A stretch of DNA of 32,419 bases, taken from Achromobacter pulmonis (GTDB lineage: Bacteria; Pseudomonadota; Gammaproteobacteria; Burkholderiales; Burkholderiaceae_B). Under the pieces are notes generated by a model that was not told the origin of the DNA, did not search any database, and worked only from the letters and a program-made list of their open reading frames with translations. The stretch is from positions 33,515-65,933 of the forward strand of contig NZ_POQS01000012.1 of the NCBI RefSeq assembly GCF_002885955.2, given 5' to 3'. Shown here one piece after another: positions 1 through 7,987 of the stretch. How positions within the stretch are numbered: the stretch's first letter is position 1; each line of letters begins with the position of its first letter. The position numbers were made by a program, and so were the translations under genes.

Positions 1-123
1 GGGAAACTGGCGCTTTTTCATCAGGTTGTAGATGTGGGCGCGTTTGAAGCCAGACTTGGCTTCGACTTCATCTAGCCGCAGGATGCGGCGCTCGTTCGGA
101 TGCAGTACAGGTGTTTGCGACAT
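1..123 (-). CDS. AlpA-family phage/island transcriptional regulator, N-terminal part (runs off the window)
   Basis: The first 41 codons are visible; the gene continues beyond base 1. The peptide has the AlpA layout: a short N-terminal tail, then the start of a helix-turn-helix (RILRLDEVEAKSGFKRAHIY, then NLMKKRQFP). AlpA-type proteins are small MerR/excisionase-like DNA-binding proteins of prophages and P4-like integrative elements, where they control integrase or excision genes. An AGGAG ribosome-binding site lies about 8 bases before the ATG, which fixes the start. The 248-aa gene upstream is on the same strand with a gap of about 118 bp, so the two may be co-transcribed. The family call is from remembered motif similarity and rests on an incomplete protein. 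Confidence 0.8.
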   Translation of the reverse strand, partial: MSQTPVLHPNERRILRLDEVEAKSGFKRAHIYNLMKKRQFP

Positions 124-241
124 GGCGGTCACTCCTGAACGCTCAGTGGCGTTTGTTGACGTGACCTCTATTCAATAGACATAGCTGCAGAAAGACATTG
201 CAAATGCAATCTCCGCGACTGCATATACAAGCTGGCAAACT

Positions 242-988
242 TCAAACGGCTGCGCTACGCAACCGCCGCCTTGCCGTGGCGAACTTGCCATTCAACGTCC
301 GCTCTGCGATGCCCATGGCCCCGCTGTGATGAGCCACCAATGCGCTCACCACGGCCTCCTGGGTCTTGAAACTGGAATACGGTGTGCCCGATGGAGACAG
401 GCCGAGCATCAGGTCCAGCATTCCGCCGATGATGTTCAGATAGGTGGCCTCGGCTCGATCGCTGATCGGGCAACGAGCGCAGGCAGGAATCATGGTGGAC
501 TGCTTGAGAAGAGCGTCGTATTTCTCCTGTAATTCGTTCAGTTGGCCCTTGCATTGCTCCAAGGCGGATTTAAGGGCCAGCCGCTCGACGAGCATGGCTT
601 GCCCTGTTTCTAGTGTGATGATGGGATGCGCTATACGCTCGCTGCGACTAAAGAGGAACCCTGGTCGGTGCTCTGGATAGTGTTCCCGCATCCATCGCTT
701 AAGGTCTACGTGTCGCACGGTCAGGTGCGGGGAATCCCAAAGCGAATTGTCATTCAACGTAATACCTTCGCGGCCATATGCGAGTTCTCCGTTCTGGATT
801 GCGTCATATATTCGCTCCAAGAACAAACGAAGCTCATTCCATCTCGGACAGTCAATCGACTTCGGCAAATGTCGGGATGAAGAGATTGACGGCAGAATTT
901 CGTTCGTGTACCTCAACAAACCGGCCCAGCGTATAGCTGCTTCGATGGGAAGATAGTAGACTTTTGAAATAGGGGGACTATCGTGCAT
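242..988 (-). CDS. hypothetical protein, 248 aa, associated with AlpA-type element
   Basis: I cannot assign a function. The ATG has a good AGGAG site about 8 bases upstream. The protein is hydrophilic, with no signal peptide or membrane segment. Residues about 135-165 (VERLALKSALEQCKGQLNEL and onward) look like a short coiled coil, followed by a CARC motif around residues 172-175 and a C-terminal basic tail (KFATARRRLRSA). The pattern VDLKRWMREHYPEHRPGFLF near residues 94-113 is what I associate with hypothetical proteins found beside AlpA genes in proteobacterial islands; this is recollection, not a search. It sits upstream of the alpA start on the same strand, which supports a mobile-element accessory role. 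GC content is visibly lower than in the operon to the right. Confidence 0.65.
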   Translation of the reverse strand: MHDSPPISKVYYLPIEAAIRWAGLLRYTNEILPSISSSRHLPKSIDCPRWNELRLFLERIYDAIQNGELAYGREGITLNDNSLWDSPHLTVRHVDLKRWMREHYPEHRPGFLFSRSERIAHPIITLETGQAMLVERLALKSALEQCKGQLNELQEKYDALLKQSTMIPACARCPISDRAEATYLNIIGGMLDLMLGLSPSGTPYSSFKTQEAVVSALVAHHSGAMGIAERTLNGKFATARRRLRSAAV

Positions 989-1188
989 GCATCCATCTCC
1001 TATTGCGTTCTCTAAATCATTCGCTATAAGTCAGATAATTTCCGACTTTCTGATATTGATTTTTCGAGAGCCTTAAGAACTAGCTGGCGCCGTGCACACG
1101 TATTTAAAATGTCATCGTTTCGTCGAAAATATGAGCTAACTTATGTTCGATCGACGAGCGCCAATCCAGGTCATGACGGAATGTTCAA

Positions 1189-1192
1189 CTAG
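1189..1192. repeat. 4-bp target-site duplication (CTAG) of IS5 copy A
   Basis: CTAG here is repeated at 2389-2392 immediately outside the inverted repeats of copy A. The YTAR-type tetranucleotide is the usual target of IS5-subgroup elements. Confidence 0.85.
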
Positions 1193-2388
1193 GGAACCTC
1201 TGAACAAGTCCAACGAACCTGTCAGAATATAAGTTATTGAAAACAGTCCGATCCGAGTGAACCCGATGAGCCAGTTGAGTTTTTCCGAAGCCGAGTACGT
1301 TGGCAAACGCAAGAAAACGCGCCGTGAGAAGTTTCTGGCCAAGATGGAGCGTGCGGTGCCGTGGAAGCTCTTTGCCGATCTGGTCGATCCGCATTACCCC
1401 AAACCGGGCATCGGTCGTCCACCGTATCCGCTGGAAACGATGCTGCGCATCTACTTCATGCAACTGTGGTTTTCGCTGTCGGACCCGGCCATGGAAGAGA
1501 CGCTGTACGACAGCTTTTCGATGCGCCAGTTTGCCAAACTGCCTGGAGGTCGTGTGCCGGACGAGACCACCATTTTGAACTTCCGTCATCTGCTCGAGCA
1601 GCACAACATTGCCGACCAAGCGCTTGAGGCGGTCAACCTGCTGTTGCAGGATCAAGGCATTCAGGTGCGCAAAGGCACCATTGTGGACGCCACAATTATC
1701 GATGCACCCAGCTCGACCAAGAACGCCAGCGGCACGCGGGACCCCGAGATGCATCAGACCAAAAAGGGAAACCAGTGGCACTTTGGGATGAAGGCCCACA
1801 TTGGGGTTGATCTTCACAGCGGGCTGGTCCACACGGTGGTGGGCACCGCTGCCAATGAGCATGATGTTACTCAGGCGGCTGCGTTGCTGCATGGTGAAGA
1901 AACGTTGGCTTTTGGCGATGCCGGTTATCAAGGCGTAGACAAACGACCCGAGCACCAAGGGCGTGACGTAACCTGGCACATTGCCATGCGCCCCGGCAAA
2001 CGGCGCGCCTTGGGTAACAGCGCAATTGATCGTTTGACGCAAAACATTGAGCGGGCCAAATCCAGTCTTCGAGCCAAGGTTGAGCATCCGTTTCGTGTCA
2101 TCAAATGCCAATTCGGGTTTCGTAAAGTCAGATTCCGTGGACTGGCCAAGAACACTGCGCATTTGAAAATGTTGTTTACGCTGTCCAATATCTGGATGGC
2201 ACGCCGCCCGTTGACGGCGGTGGCAGGGTAAGTGCGCCCAAAAAGCGCCAACAGGCCCGAAAACGGGCCTGATCGGGGTGCAAACAACCCGAAAGTGGCG
2301 ATGATTTGAGCAGTTTTTAACCATTTTTGAATACTTTGGTCATGAGGTCGATTTTTGGATGTTTGAAATCGAGTTCTTCAGACCTTCC
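1193..2388 (+). mobile_element. IS5-type insertion sequence, copy A (1196 bp)
   Basis: The ends are imperfect inverted repeats: the left end begins GGAACCTCTGAACAAGTCC and the right end, read inward, begins GGAAGGTCTGAAGAACTCG. A 4-bp target duplication CTAG flanks the element at 1189-1192 and 2389-2392. Length, YTAR-type target and transposase sequence all fit the IS5 subgroup of the IS5 family. The second copy at 3713-4908 has the same length and an identical transposase. Joining the flanks across one CTAG does not recreate a gene I recognise, so this insertion appears intergenic or in already degraded DNA. Confidence 0.93.
1266..2231 (+). CDS. IS5 family transposase (copy A)
   Basis: DDE transposase of the IS5 subgroup, cutting and joining the ends of its own element. 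Numbering from a GTG at 1257, the catalytic triad is visible as D144 (IVDATIIDAPSSTKN), D221 (FGDAGYQG) and E276 (VEHPFRVIKCQFGF). The segment DPEMHQTKKGNQWHFGMKAH is almost the same as in the classical E. coli IS5 transposase. I place the start at the ATG at 1266 because MSQLSFSEAEY lines up with the N-terminus of E. coli IS5; an in-frame GTG three codons earlier (1257) is the alternative. At about 321 aa the protein is full length, so this copy should be active. Long open frames on the other strand of this gene are compositional shadows. Confidence 0.93.
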   Translation: MSQLSFSEAEYVGKRKKTRREKFLAKMERAVPWKLFADLVDPHYPKPGIGRPPYPLETMLRIYFMQLWFSLSDPAMEETLYDSFSMRQFAKLPGGRVPDETTILNFRHLLEQHNIADQALEAVNLLLQDQGIQVRKGTIVDATIIDAPSSTKNASGTRDPEMHQTKKGNQWHFGMKAHIGVDLHSGLVHTVVGTAANEHDVTQAAALLHGEETLAFGDAGYQGVDKRPEHQGRDVTWHIAMRPGKRRALGNSAIDRLTQNIERAKSSLRAKVEHPFRVIKCQFGFRKVRFRGLAKNTAHLKMLFTLSNIWMARRPLTAVAG

Positions 2389-2746
2389 CTAGCTCGACAT
2401 TTACTTTGCGCACCTACGTGAGGGTTATCGCTAGACCCATATTCGACAAGCCTGAATTTTCATAACTGCTTGGCTACACAGGTCTAAGAACGTGGGCCTT
2501 GCGCTTCTCGATGTAGATTCCGGGGCGGAAATGCAGCTTTCAGGCAGATGCGAAGCTGGGTCGGGCCTGGGATGAATGCTGATAGATGAAATAAAAATAA
2601 TGGAGATGCGAGACCAAATCAGGTTTGAATCTCCGAATCCAAGGTCAATGGTGTTTAGCCATTGCGAGCTTCGGCTGCGGAACTGGGACATGCGTCGGTA
2701 TCGTTTGGTGAATTTTTCTGAGCCTATCGCCCCACCTCTGGACAGA

Positions 2747-2755
2747 TGCTATAAT
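2747..2755 (+). promoter_or_regulatory. extended -10 promoter candidate
   Basis: The string TGC-TATAAT is a perfect extended -10 element (TGN plus consensus hexamer at 2750-2755). No good -35 is present 16-18 bases upstream, which is tolerable for extended -10 promoters. Transcription would begin near 2762 and run about 230 bases before the ATG at 2990. Confidence 0.4.
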
Positions 2756-2761
2756 GAGGCA

Positions 2762-2989
2762 CGCTACACGTGCGTCTGACAAATTGCGTCAGGCCAGTTG
2801 ACGAAAAGAACGATAGGATCTTCTTTCAGATGAATTTTTCCGCGATGTCCAACCTCCGTTGGTGGTGGCGCTTCTCATAGAAGCGGCACGTCGCTGCGGC
2901 ATCGCGCCGCACCTTGCCGCCGAACCGGCAAGGCTCAGTGTCATCGCGCTCCCGGCAAGGCGGCTCCCAATTTCAAGGAGACTGCTTTC
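2762..2989 (+). other. possible structured 5' leader upstream of the ORF at 2990
   Basis: Between the promoter candidate and an AAGGAG ribosome-binding site there are several inverted repeats: GCTTCT-cat-AGAAGC around 2870-2885 and a perfect 8-bp stem CCTTGCCG/CGGCAAGG with a 6-base loop at 2912-2933, followed by a second GGCAAGGCGG. Such spacing of promoter, hairpins and ribosome-binding site is what a cis-regulatory leader looks like. I could not match it to a known riboswitch class. Confidence 0.3.
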
Positions 2990-3247
2990 ATGCCCACACT
3001 TTCTTATCTCTTGAGCTTCTTCCTGCCCGTCCTCTCGACGGATCGGAACGTAGAGATATGCGCGTTCATCCAGAAGCGACTGATCGCTGCATGCGCCGTT
3101 GCCACCCAGCACTCCGACGGCGACCATCGTGACCTACAAACACTGCTCCAAGCGGGATCATGGCGCCGCTCGATGATGGAAACGCTTATGCCGAGGCAAT
3201 CCAGCGCCAATGTGTGTAATAGAGTGTGTAATGGAGCATGTGTGTAA
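2990..3247 (+). CDS. short hypothetical ORF, 85 aa, possibly a gene remnant
   Basis: An AAGGAG ribosome-binding site lies about 8 bases before the ATG, stronger than at most starts in this window. The N-terminus (MPTLSYLLSFFLPVL) is hydrophobic, like a signal anchor or first membrane helix, but the rest is not, and the last 15 residues come from a low-complexity TGTGTAAT repeat region. This suggests a truncated or frameshifted gene whose start and leader survive. I do not recognise the family. It may equally be non-coding. Confidence 0.25.
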   Translation: MPTLSYLLSFFLPVLSTDRNVEICAFIQKRLIAACAVATQHSDGDHRDLQTLLQAGSWRRSMMETLMPRQSSANVCNRVCNGACV

Positions 3248-3248
3248 T
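3213..3248 (+). repeat. three direct copies of TGTGTAAT
   Basis: The octamer TGTGTAAT occurs at 3213-3220, 3225-3232 and 3241-3248, with starts 12 and 16 bases apart. It is short and could be slippage-derived or a set of binding sites; no function can be assigned. Confidence 0.5.
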
Positions 3249-3708
3249 GAATAAATTTTTTAAAATCAATAGGTTATGATGGCTAGGCTTCTGATGATCG
3301 ATATTCCAAATTGAAACACCGCCAAATGTAAGAAGGCCTTTGTGAATTCAAAACACTCAATGTAGACTATCCAAAATTCATCATCTGTTGAATACCATGG
3401 CGAAACCAGTACGGATCGTGATCGTAGGCGGCGGCATCGCGGGACTGATGTTGGCCACCCGACTCGGAGACCAGCTCGGGCGCAGCGGCGATGCGCACGT
3501 CACACTCATCGATAGAAGCCCGACGCATATCTGGAAGCCCATGCTCCACACCATTGCGGCGGGAACCCGCAACGTGCAGCAACAGCAAGTCATTTATCTT
3601 GCCCATGCGCGCGACCATGGATTTCAGTATCAGTTCGGAGAAATGCATGGTCTAGATCGGGCCACTGGATCAATCCAGTTAGGCGAGATAAGAACACCGA
3701 CTGGCGAG

Positions 3709-3712
3709 CTAA
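3709..3712. repeat. 4-bp target-site duplication (CTAA) of IS5 copy B
   Basis: CTAA here is repeated at 4909-4912. Deleting the element plus one copy restores the ndh frame exactly, which confirms the boundaries. Confidence 0.93.
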
Positions 3713-4908
3713 GGAAGGTCTGAAGAACTCGATTTCAAACATCCAAAAATCGACCTCATGACCAAAGTATTCAAAAATGGTTAAAAACTGCTCAAATCAT
3801 CGCCACTTTCGGGTTGTTTGCACCCCGATCAGGCCCGTTTTCGGGCCTGTTGGCGCTTTTTGGGCGCACTTACCCTGCCACCGCCGTCAACGGGCGGCGT
3901 GCCATCCAGATATTGGACAGCGTAAACAACATTTTCAAATGCGCAGTGTTCTTGGCCAGTCCACGGAATCTGACTTTACGAAACCCGAATTGGCATTTGA
4001 TGACACGAAACGGATGCTCAACCTTGGCTCGAAGACTGGATTTGGCCCGCTCAATGTTTTGCGTCAAACGATCAATTGCGCTGTTACCCAAGGCGCGCCG
4101 TTTGCCGGGGCGCATGGCAATGTGCCAGGTTACGTCACGCCCTTGGTGCTCGGGTCGTTTGTCTACGCCTTGATAACCGGCATCGCCAAAAGCCAACGTT
4201 TCTTCACCATGCAGCAACGCAGCCGCCTGAGTAACATCATGCTCATTGGCAGCGGTGCCCACCACCGTGTGGACCAGCCCGCTGTGAAGATCAACCCCAA
4301 TGTGGGCCTTCATCCCAAAGTGCCACTGGTTTCCCTTTTTGGTCTGATGCATCTCGGGGTCCCGCGTGCCGCTGGCGTTCTTGGTCGAGCTGGGTGCATC
4401 GATAATTGTGGCGTCCACAATGGTGCCTTTGCGCACCTGAATGCCTTGATCCTGCAACAGCAGGTTGACCGCCTCAAGCGCTTGGTCGGCAATGTTGTGC
4501 TGCTCGAGCAGATGACGGAAGTTCAAAATGGTGGTCTCGTCCGGCACACGACCTCCAGGCAGTTTGGCAAACTGGCGCATCGAAAAGCTGTCGTACAGCG
4601 TCTCTTCCATGGCCGGGTCCGACAGCGAAAACCACAGTTGCATGAAGTAGATGCGCAGCATCGTTTCCAGCGGATACGGTGGACGACCGATGCCCGGTTT
4701 GGGGTAATGCGGATCGACCAGATCGGCAAAGAGCTTCCACGGCACCGCACGCTCCATCTTGGCCAGAAACTTCTCACGGCGCGTTTTCTTGCGTTTGCCA
4801 ACGTACTCGGCTTCGGAAAAACTCAACTGGCTCATCGGGTTCACTCGGATCGGACTGTTTTCAATAACTTATATTCTGACAGGTTCGTTGGACTTGTTCA
4901 GAGGTTCC
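3713..4908 (-). mobile_element. IS5-type insertion sequence, copy B (1196 bp), inside ndh
   Basis: Same length, same ends and an identical transposase protein as copy A, but in opposite orientation. It is flanked by the 4-bp duplication CTAA (3709-3712 and 4909-4912). Because the duplication differs from that of copy A (CTAG), the two copies inserted independently and do not form a composite transposon. Confidence 0.95.
3870..4835 (-). CDS. IS5 family transposase (copy B)
   Basis: Identical in protein sequence to the transposase of copy A, including the DDE residues in IVDATII, FGDAGYQG and VEHPFRVIK. The ATG start corresponds to the one chosen for copy A, with an in-frame GTG three codons upstream (ending at base 4844). 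It is transcribed against ndh. Complete identity with copy A implies a recent duplication and an active element. Confidence 0.93.
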   Translation of the reverse strand: MSQLSFSEAEYVGKRKKTRREKFLAKMERAVPWKLFADLVDPHYPKPGIGRPPYPLETMLRIYFMQLWFSLSDPAMEETLYDSFSMRQFAKLPGGRVPDETTILNFRHLLEQHNIADQALEAVNLLLQDQGIQVRKGTIVDATIIDAPSSTKNASGTRDPEMHQTKKGNQWHFGMKAHIGVDLHSGLVHTVVGTAANEHDVTQAAALLHGEETLAFGDAGYQGVDKRPEHQGRDVTWHIAMRPGKRRALGNSAIDRLTQNIERAKSSLRAKVEHPFRVIKCQFGFRKVRFRGLAKNTAHLKMLFTLSNIWMARRPLTAVAG

Positions 4909-5963
4909 CTAATTGTCGAAGAGCGCGCGATAGCCTGTGATGTCCTGGTACTGGCCCTGGGCAGCCGGGCCAACGACTTCGGCACGCTTGGCGTCGCTCA
5001 GCATTGCCACTTCATTGACAGCCAGATCCAAGCAGAGGCATTCAACGCGACATTGCGCGCAAAAGTCACACGCGCCGTCGTCCAGGATGAGGCCCTAAGG
5101 GTGGCCATCGTAGGTGGAGGCGCAACCGGCGTTGAATTGGCGGCCGAACTGAGCCACTTGCTGGAAATCGCCTCGAACTACGGCGACCCCGCGGTACGCG
5201 GACGACTGGAATTGACTTTGCTGGAAAGCGGCTCCCGTCTACTTTCCGCCTTTCCGCCTGCCATCTCGGCTTCGACGGAGGAGTTGCTTCGCAAGATCGG
5301 CTTTCAGGTACAGACCGGCAAGCGCGTCACAGCGGCTGCATCCGAGGGACTCACATGCGACGATGGATCAGCCGTGCCAGCCGATCTGATGGTTTGGGCT
5401 GCTGGCGTGAAGGCGCCGGACTTCCTGACAGGAATCGATGGACTGGAAACCAACCGCTCCCACCAGGTCATCGTCCGCCCGACCCTACAAGCGATCGAGG
5501 AGGACAGGATTTTCGCACTCGGGGACTGCGCAAGCCTCCAATTACCAGAAAGCGACCGTCCCCTGCCGCCGACTGCTCAGGTGGCAACCCAGCAAGCGAT
5601 GCATCTCGCCCGACATCTTCCCCGCTGGTTAAAGGGGGAAAGGCTTCCCGACTTCGGCTTTCGCGATTACGGCTCGCTGGTTTCGCTCGGCGACTACAAC
5701 GCTTTCGGAACGCTGGGTCGTTACGGTCTGTTCCGCGGTGGGTTCATTCAAGGTCGATTCGCACAGTTCAGTCATGCCATGCTCTACCGTCGCCATCAAC
5801 AAGCGCTTCATGGCTTACCCAAAGCGACCATGCTATGGCTAGCCGAGCGTATCAACGGCATCGTCCAACCTCGCATTCGCATGAGCTGACATGCAGATCA
5901 ATAGACCGTTCGACCTTGATTGAAGCGCCACAACGGCTTCCCATTCACCCACGAGCCATCTGC

Positions 5964-7262
5964 ATGTCGTTTTTCTCTACGTGTCGGCCAAAAGCCACTT
6001 GGCGTTGCGCAATCGTTGCTGTTGCATCAGTCATAGCCACCTCACCTGCCTCGGCAGGTGTCACCTACCGCTTGGATCGGCCAGTAGCCGCTCCCGGAGA
6101 AACAGTCCACCTCGAAGCTATGTATTACAACGATGGGGACGCCAGCGTTCGCTGGACCACACCGCGCCATCTGGTGCTGCAGTGGCGCAGTCCGGGCGGT
6201 ATTCTACGCACCGTGGCGACTCTCCCTGGTGAACCCGCAACTCTCAGCATCCCGGTGGACAATTTCGCACGCGTACGTTGGGATGTCGTGGTGCCAGCGC
6301 AAGCACGCGGTATACAAGCGATTTCCATTGAGGGTGAAGCCGCCCTGCTGGCGCTCGAAGCCGCAGACCCGGACCATGGACAGTCATTAGCGGCCACGCC
6401 AGCCACTGTTCCGGTGGTGGACCCGATCACCGGTATGCCACTACCTCCCGCGCAAGTATCGGAAATCGGGGCCTCGTCTACGGCGGGTCCGGCGCCGGCA
6501 GATGCGGTAGCTGCCGGCGGAACAGCCGGCTCGCAATCGGCGTTCGATAGTTTCCGCAGCGCCCTGTCGACTTACCAGCCCTCTTATTTCGTTGTCGGCA
6601 CGCGTGAGCGCACCACCGCTCGCTTTCAGCTCAGCGCCAAGTACCGATTGTTCACCCCCCCCAGCGACCGGCCGGCTCGCTTCTTCGAGAACGTTTATTT
6701 CGGCTACACCCAGACCTCGTTGTGGGACTTGCAAAGCGACTCGCGGCCCTTCATCGATACGACCTTCAATCCCAGCCTTTTCTGGCTGTCGGACAAAGTC
6801 TGGCAGTCTCAGGATCATGTCTGGCGTTTGGGCATCAACGGGGGCGTGGAGCACCTGTCCAATGGCAAAGATGGAGAAGACTCTCGTTCAGTCAACGACG
6901 CCTATCTGCAGCCTGCGCTGAACTACCGCTTTGCCGGCGGAAGCACACTTAGCTTCGCTCCCAAAATCAAGGGGTATTTCAGCAAGGGTAGCGAAAACTC
7001 CGATTATGCCGACTACGCCGGCTACGTAGACTGGACCCTGCGATGGGCGCAGGATAAGGGCCCCGTTCTTTCGGCCATGTACCGCCAGGGCAGCCAGAGT
7101 CGTCGAACCACTCAAATCGACTTCGCATGGCCCCTACGATCGTGGTTCGACCTGAACGGCTACGTCCACCTGCAATACTTCAACGGTTACGGCGAAACAC
7201 TGCTCGGTTACGACCAACGCAATAGGTCACAATTCAGAATCGGACTTTCGATCGTCCCATGA
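5964..7262 (+). CDS. pldA: outer-membrane phospholipase A (OMPLA) with extra N-terminal domain
   Basis: 432 aa. OMPLA is a calcium-dependent phospholipase of the outer membrane that becomes active when the bilayer is perturbed. The catalytic triad is recognisable as H297, S299 and N311 in VEHLSNGKDGEDSRSVND, with the same 14-residue H-to-N spacing as in E. coli (H142, S144, N156). Residues 1-31 form a signal peptide (hydrophobic AIVAVASVIATSPASA, cleavage after A31). Residues about 33-165 form an extra beta-rich domain, then a Pro/Ala/Gly-rich linker, then the beta-barrel from about 205 with aromatic-rich alternating strands. An N-terminal extension of this type is, as I recall, usual in betaproteobacterial homologues. 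The ATG at 5964 is chosen because the signal peptide begins there; the frame is open further upstream, inside ndh. The gene follows ndh by 74 bp and appears intact. Confidence 0.88.
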   Translation: MSFFSTCRPKATWRCAIVAVASVIATSPASAGVTYRLDRPVAAPGETVHLEAMYYNDGDASVRWTTPRHLVLQWRSPGGILRTVATLPGEPATLSIPVDNFARVRWDVVVPAQARGIQAISIEGEAALLALEAADPDHGQSLAATPATVPVVDPITGMPLPPAQVSEIGASSTAGPAPADAVAAGGTAGSQSAFDSFRSALSTYQPSYFVVGTRERTTARFQLSAKYRLFTPPSDRPARFFENVYFGYTQTSLWDLQSDSRPFIDTTFNPSLFWLSDKVWQSQDHVWRLGINGGVEHLSNGKDGEDSRSVNDAYLQPALNYRFAGGSTLSFAPKIKGYFSKGSENSDYADYAGYVDWTLRWAQDKGPVLSAMYRQGSQSRRTTQIDFAWPLRSWFDLNGYVHLQYFNGYGETLLGYDQRNRSQFRIGLSIVP

Positions 7263-7300
7263 TTCGGCTGGATTGATGTCCTTGGATTCTAGACGCGCTT

Positions 7301-7987
7301 ATGGATGAACTCATTCAGCTTGGACAATTGGTAAGCATTGGACTGGCCTTGTTACTACCGCTAGCCAATCCCCTGACTTCAATGACGCTGCTGTTGTCGC
7401 TCGGAGGACGGCTTTCTTATCGAGAACGTCAACGTCAAATCACCGAGGCAGCTTTCTATGTAGTAGGCATCATGCTGGTCGCCTATTACGGTGGTTCCTG
7501 GATCATGCAGACCTTCAGCATTTCCATTCCCAGTCTGAGGATCGCGGGGGGCCTGATTGTGGGCAGCATTGGATTCAGCATGTTGTTTCCCTCATCCCGC
7601 ATAGACGACACTCCATAGGCTGATGCAGTGTCAGAGCAGTTGGATAGCAGACAATCAGCCAATATCGCGTTCGTCCCACTGGCGCTTCCGGGCACCGCAG
7701 GCCCAGGGACAATTGCAATGCTCATCAGCAGCGCCGCGTCCGTGAACAACTCGAAGGTTGCAGCCTATGCGCCATGGGTACTGGACATAGGCCCGATAAT
7801 CGTATTTGCTTTGCTCGGTTTGCTTTTCTGGATAGTTCTGCGCTTTGCAGACAGGATTGCGAAGGCACTCGGAGCTGGCGGGGTCGAAGCGATTTCGCGA
7901 GTCATGGGCTTTCTGCTGGTATGCATGGCGATCCAGTTCTTCATAAACGGCGTGCTGGAAATCGTGCGTGACTACGCAGCAGGGTGA
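7301..7987 (+). pseudogene. marC: MarC/YchE-family inner-membrane protein with in-frame amber stop
   Basis: Multi-pass membrane protein of the UPF0056/MarC family, whose function is unsettled. The first part (7301-7618, 105 aa) has LLPLANPLTSMTLLLSLGG, IMLVAYYGGSWIMQTF and ISIPSLRIAGGLIVGSIGF. After a TAG at 7616-7618 the same frame continues with SANIAFVPLALPGTAGPGTI and GGVEAISRVMGFLLVCMAIQ to 7987. Both parts together (about 228 codons) match the E. coli MarC layout (221 aa), and the stop falls in the variable loop between the two halves. This is therefore a nonsense mutation and not a frameshift. A GTG at 7628 could restart the second half, so two half-proteins are conceivable. Confidence 0.85.

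Larger units (their letters stand above)
2393..3387. other. about 1 kb without a recognisable gene
   Basis: No protein family could be recognised in any frame. The stretch holds an extended -10 promoter candidate near 2747-2755, a hairpin-rich leader-like segment, one short frame with a good ribosome-binding site at 2990, and a small direct repeat near 3213-3248. It lies between two IS5 copies and may be the remains of genes disrupted before or after IS insertion. The last 140 bases before ndh are AT-rich and probably hold the ndh promoter region, but I see no convincing -35/-10 pair. Confidence 0.6.
3397..5889 (+). pseudogene. ndh: type II NADH dehydrogenase (Ndh), disrupted by IS5 copy B
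   Basis: Single-subunit FAD enzyme passing electrons from NADH to quinone at the inner membrane without proton pumping. The 5' part (3397-3712) carries the FAD-binding motif IVGGGIAGLMLATRLGDQLG and the HIWKPMLHTIAAGT segment. The 3' part (4913-5889) carries the NADH-binding motif VAIVGGGATGVELAAEL, LMVWAAGVKAPDFL, IFALGDCASL and GSLVSLGDYNAFG. Removing the 1196-bp IS and one CTAA joins the halves exactly in frame (GEL-IVEE) into 430 codons plus stop, close to the 434 aa of E. coli Ndh, which it resembles along its whole length from memory. The IS is thus the only visible lesion. The ATG at 3397 is chosen; a TTG at 3388 is possible. The 3' fragment has an open frame reaching back into the IS to 4759. 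Confidence 0.93.

Noticed and set aside
1130..1140. TATGAGCTAAC shared with 31359-31369
   Set aside because: An 11-base match without extension or inverted-repeat context is likely to be chance.
1185..2324. Frame of about 380 codons antisense to the IS5 transposase (also 3777-4940)
   Set aside because: It appears in both IS copies only because the copies are the same; the opposite strand encodes the genuine DDE transposase.
2880..2989. yybP-ykoY (manganese) riboswitch
   Set aside because: GGCAAG occurs twice, but the conserved GGGGAGUA-type segment is not present, and no transporter gene follows.
1193..4908. Composite transposon formed by the two IS5 copies
   Set aside because: Each copy has its own target duplication (CTAG and CTAA), and copy B sits inside ndh, whose two halves lie on both sides of it.
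5355..5963. N-terminal extension of the phospholipase frame upstream of 5964
   Set aside because: It overlaps the functional ndh frame, and a signal peptide starts precisely at the ATG at 5964.
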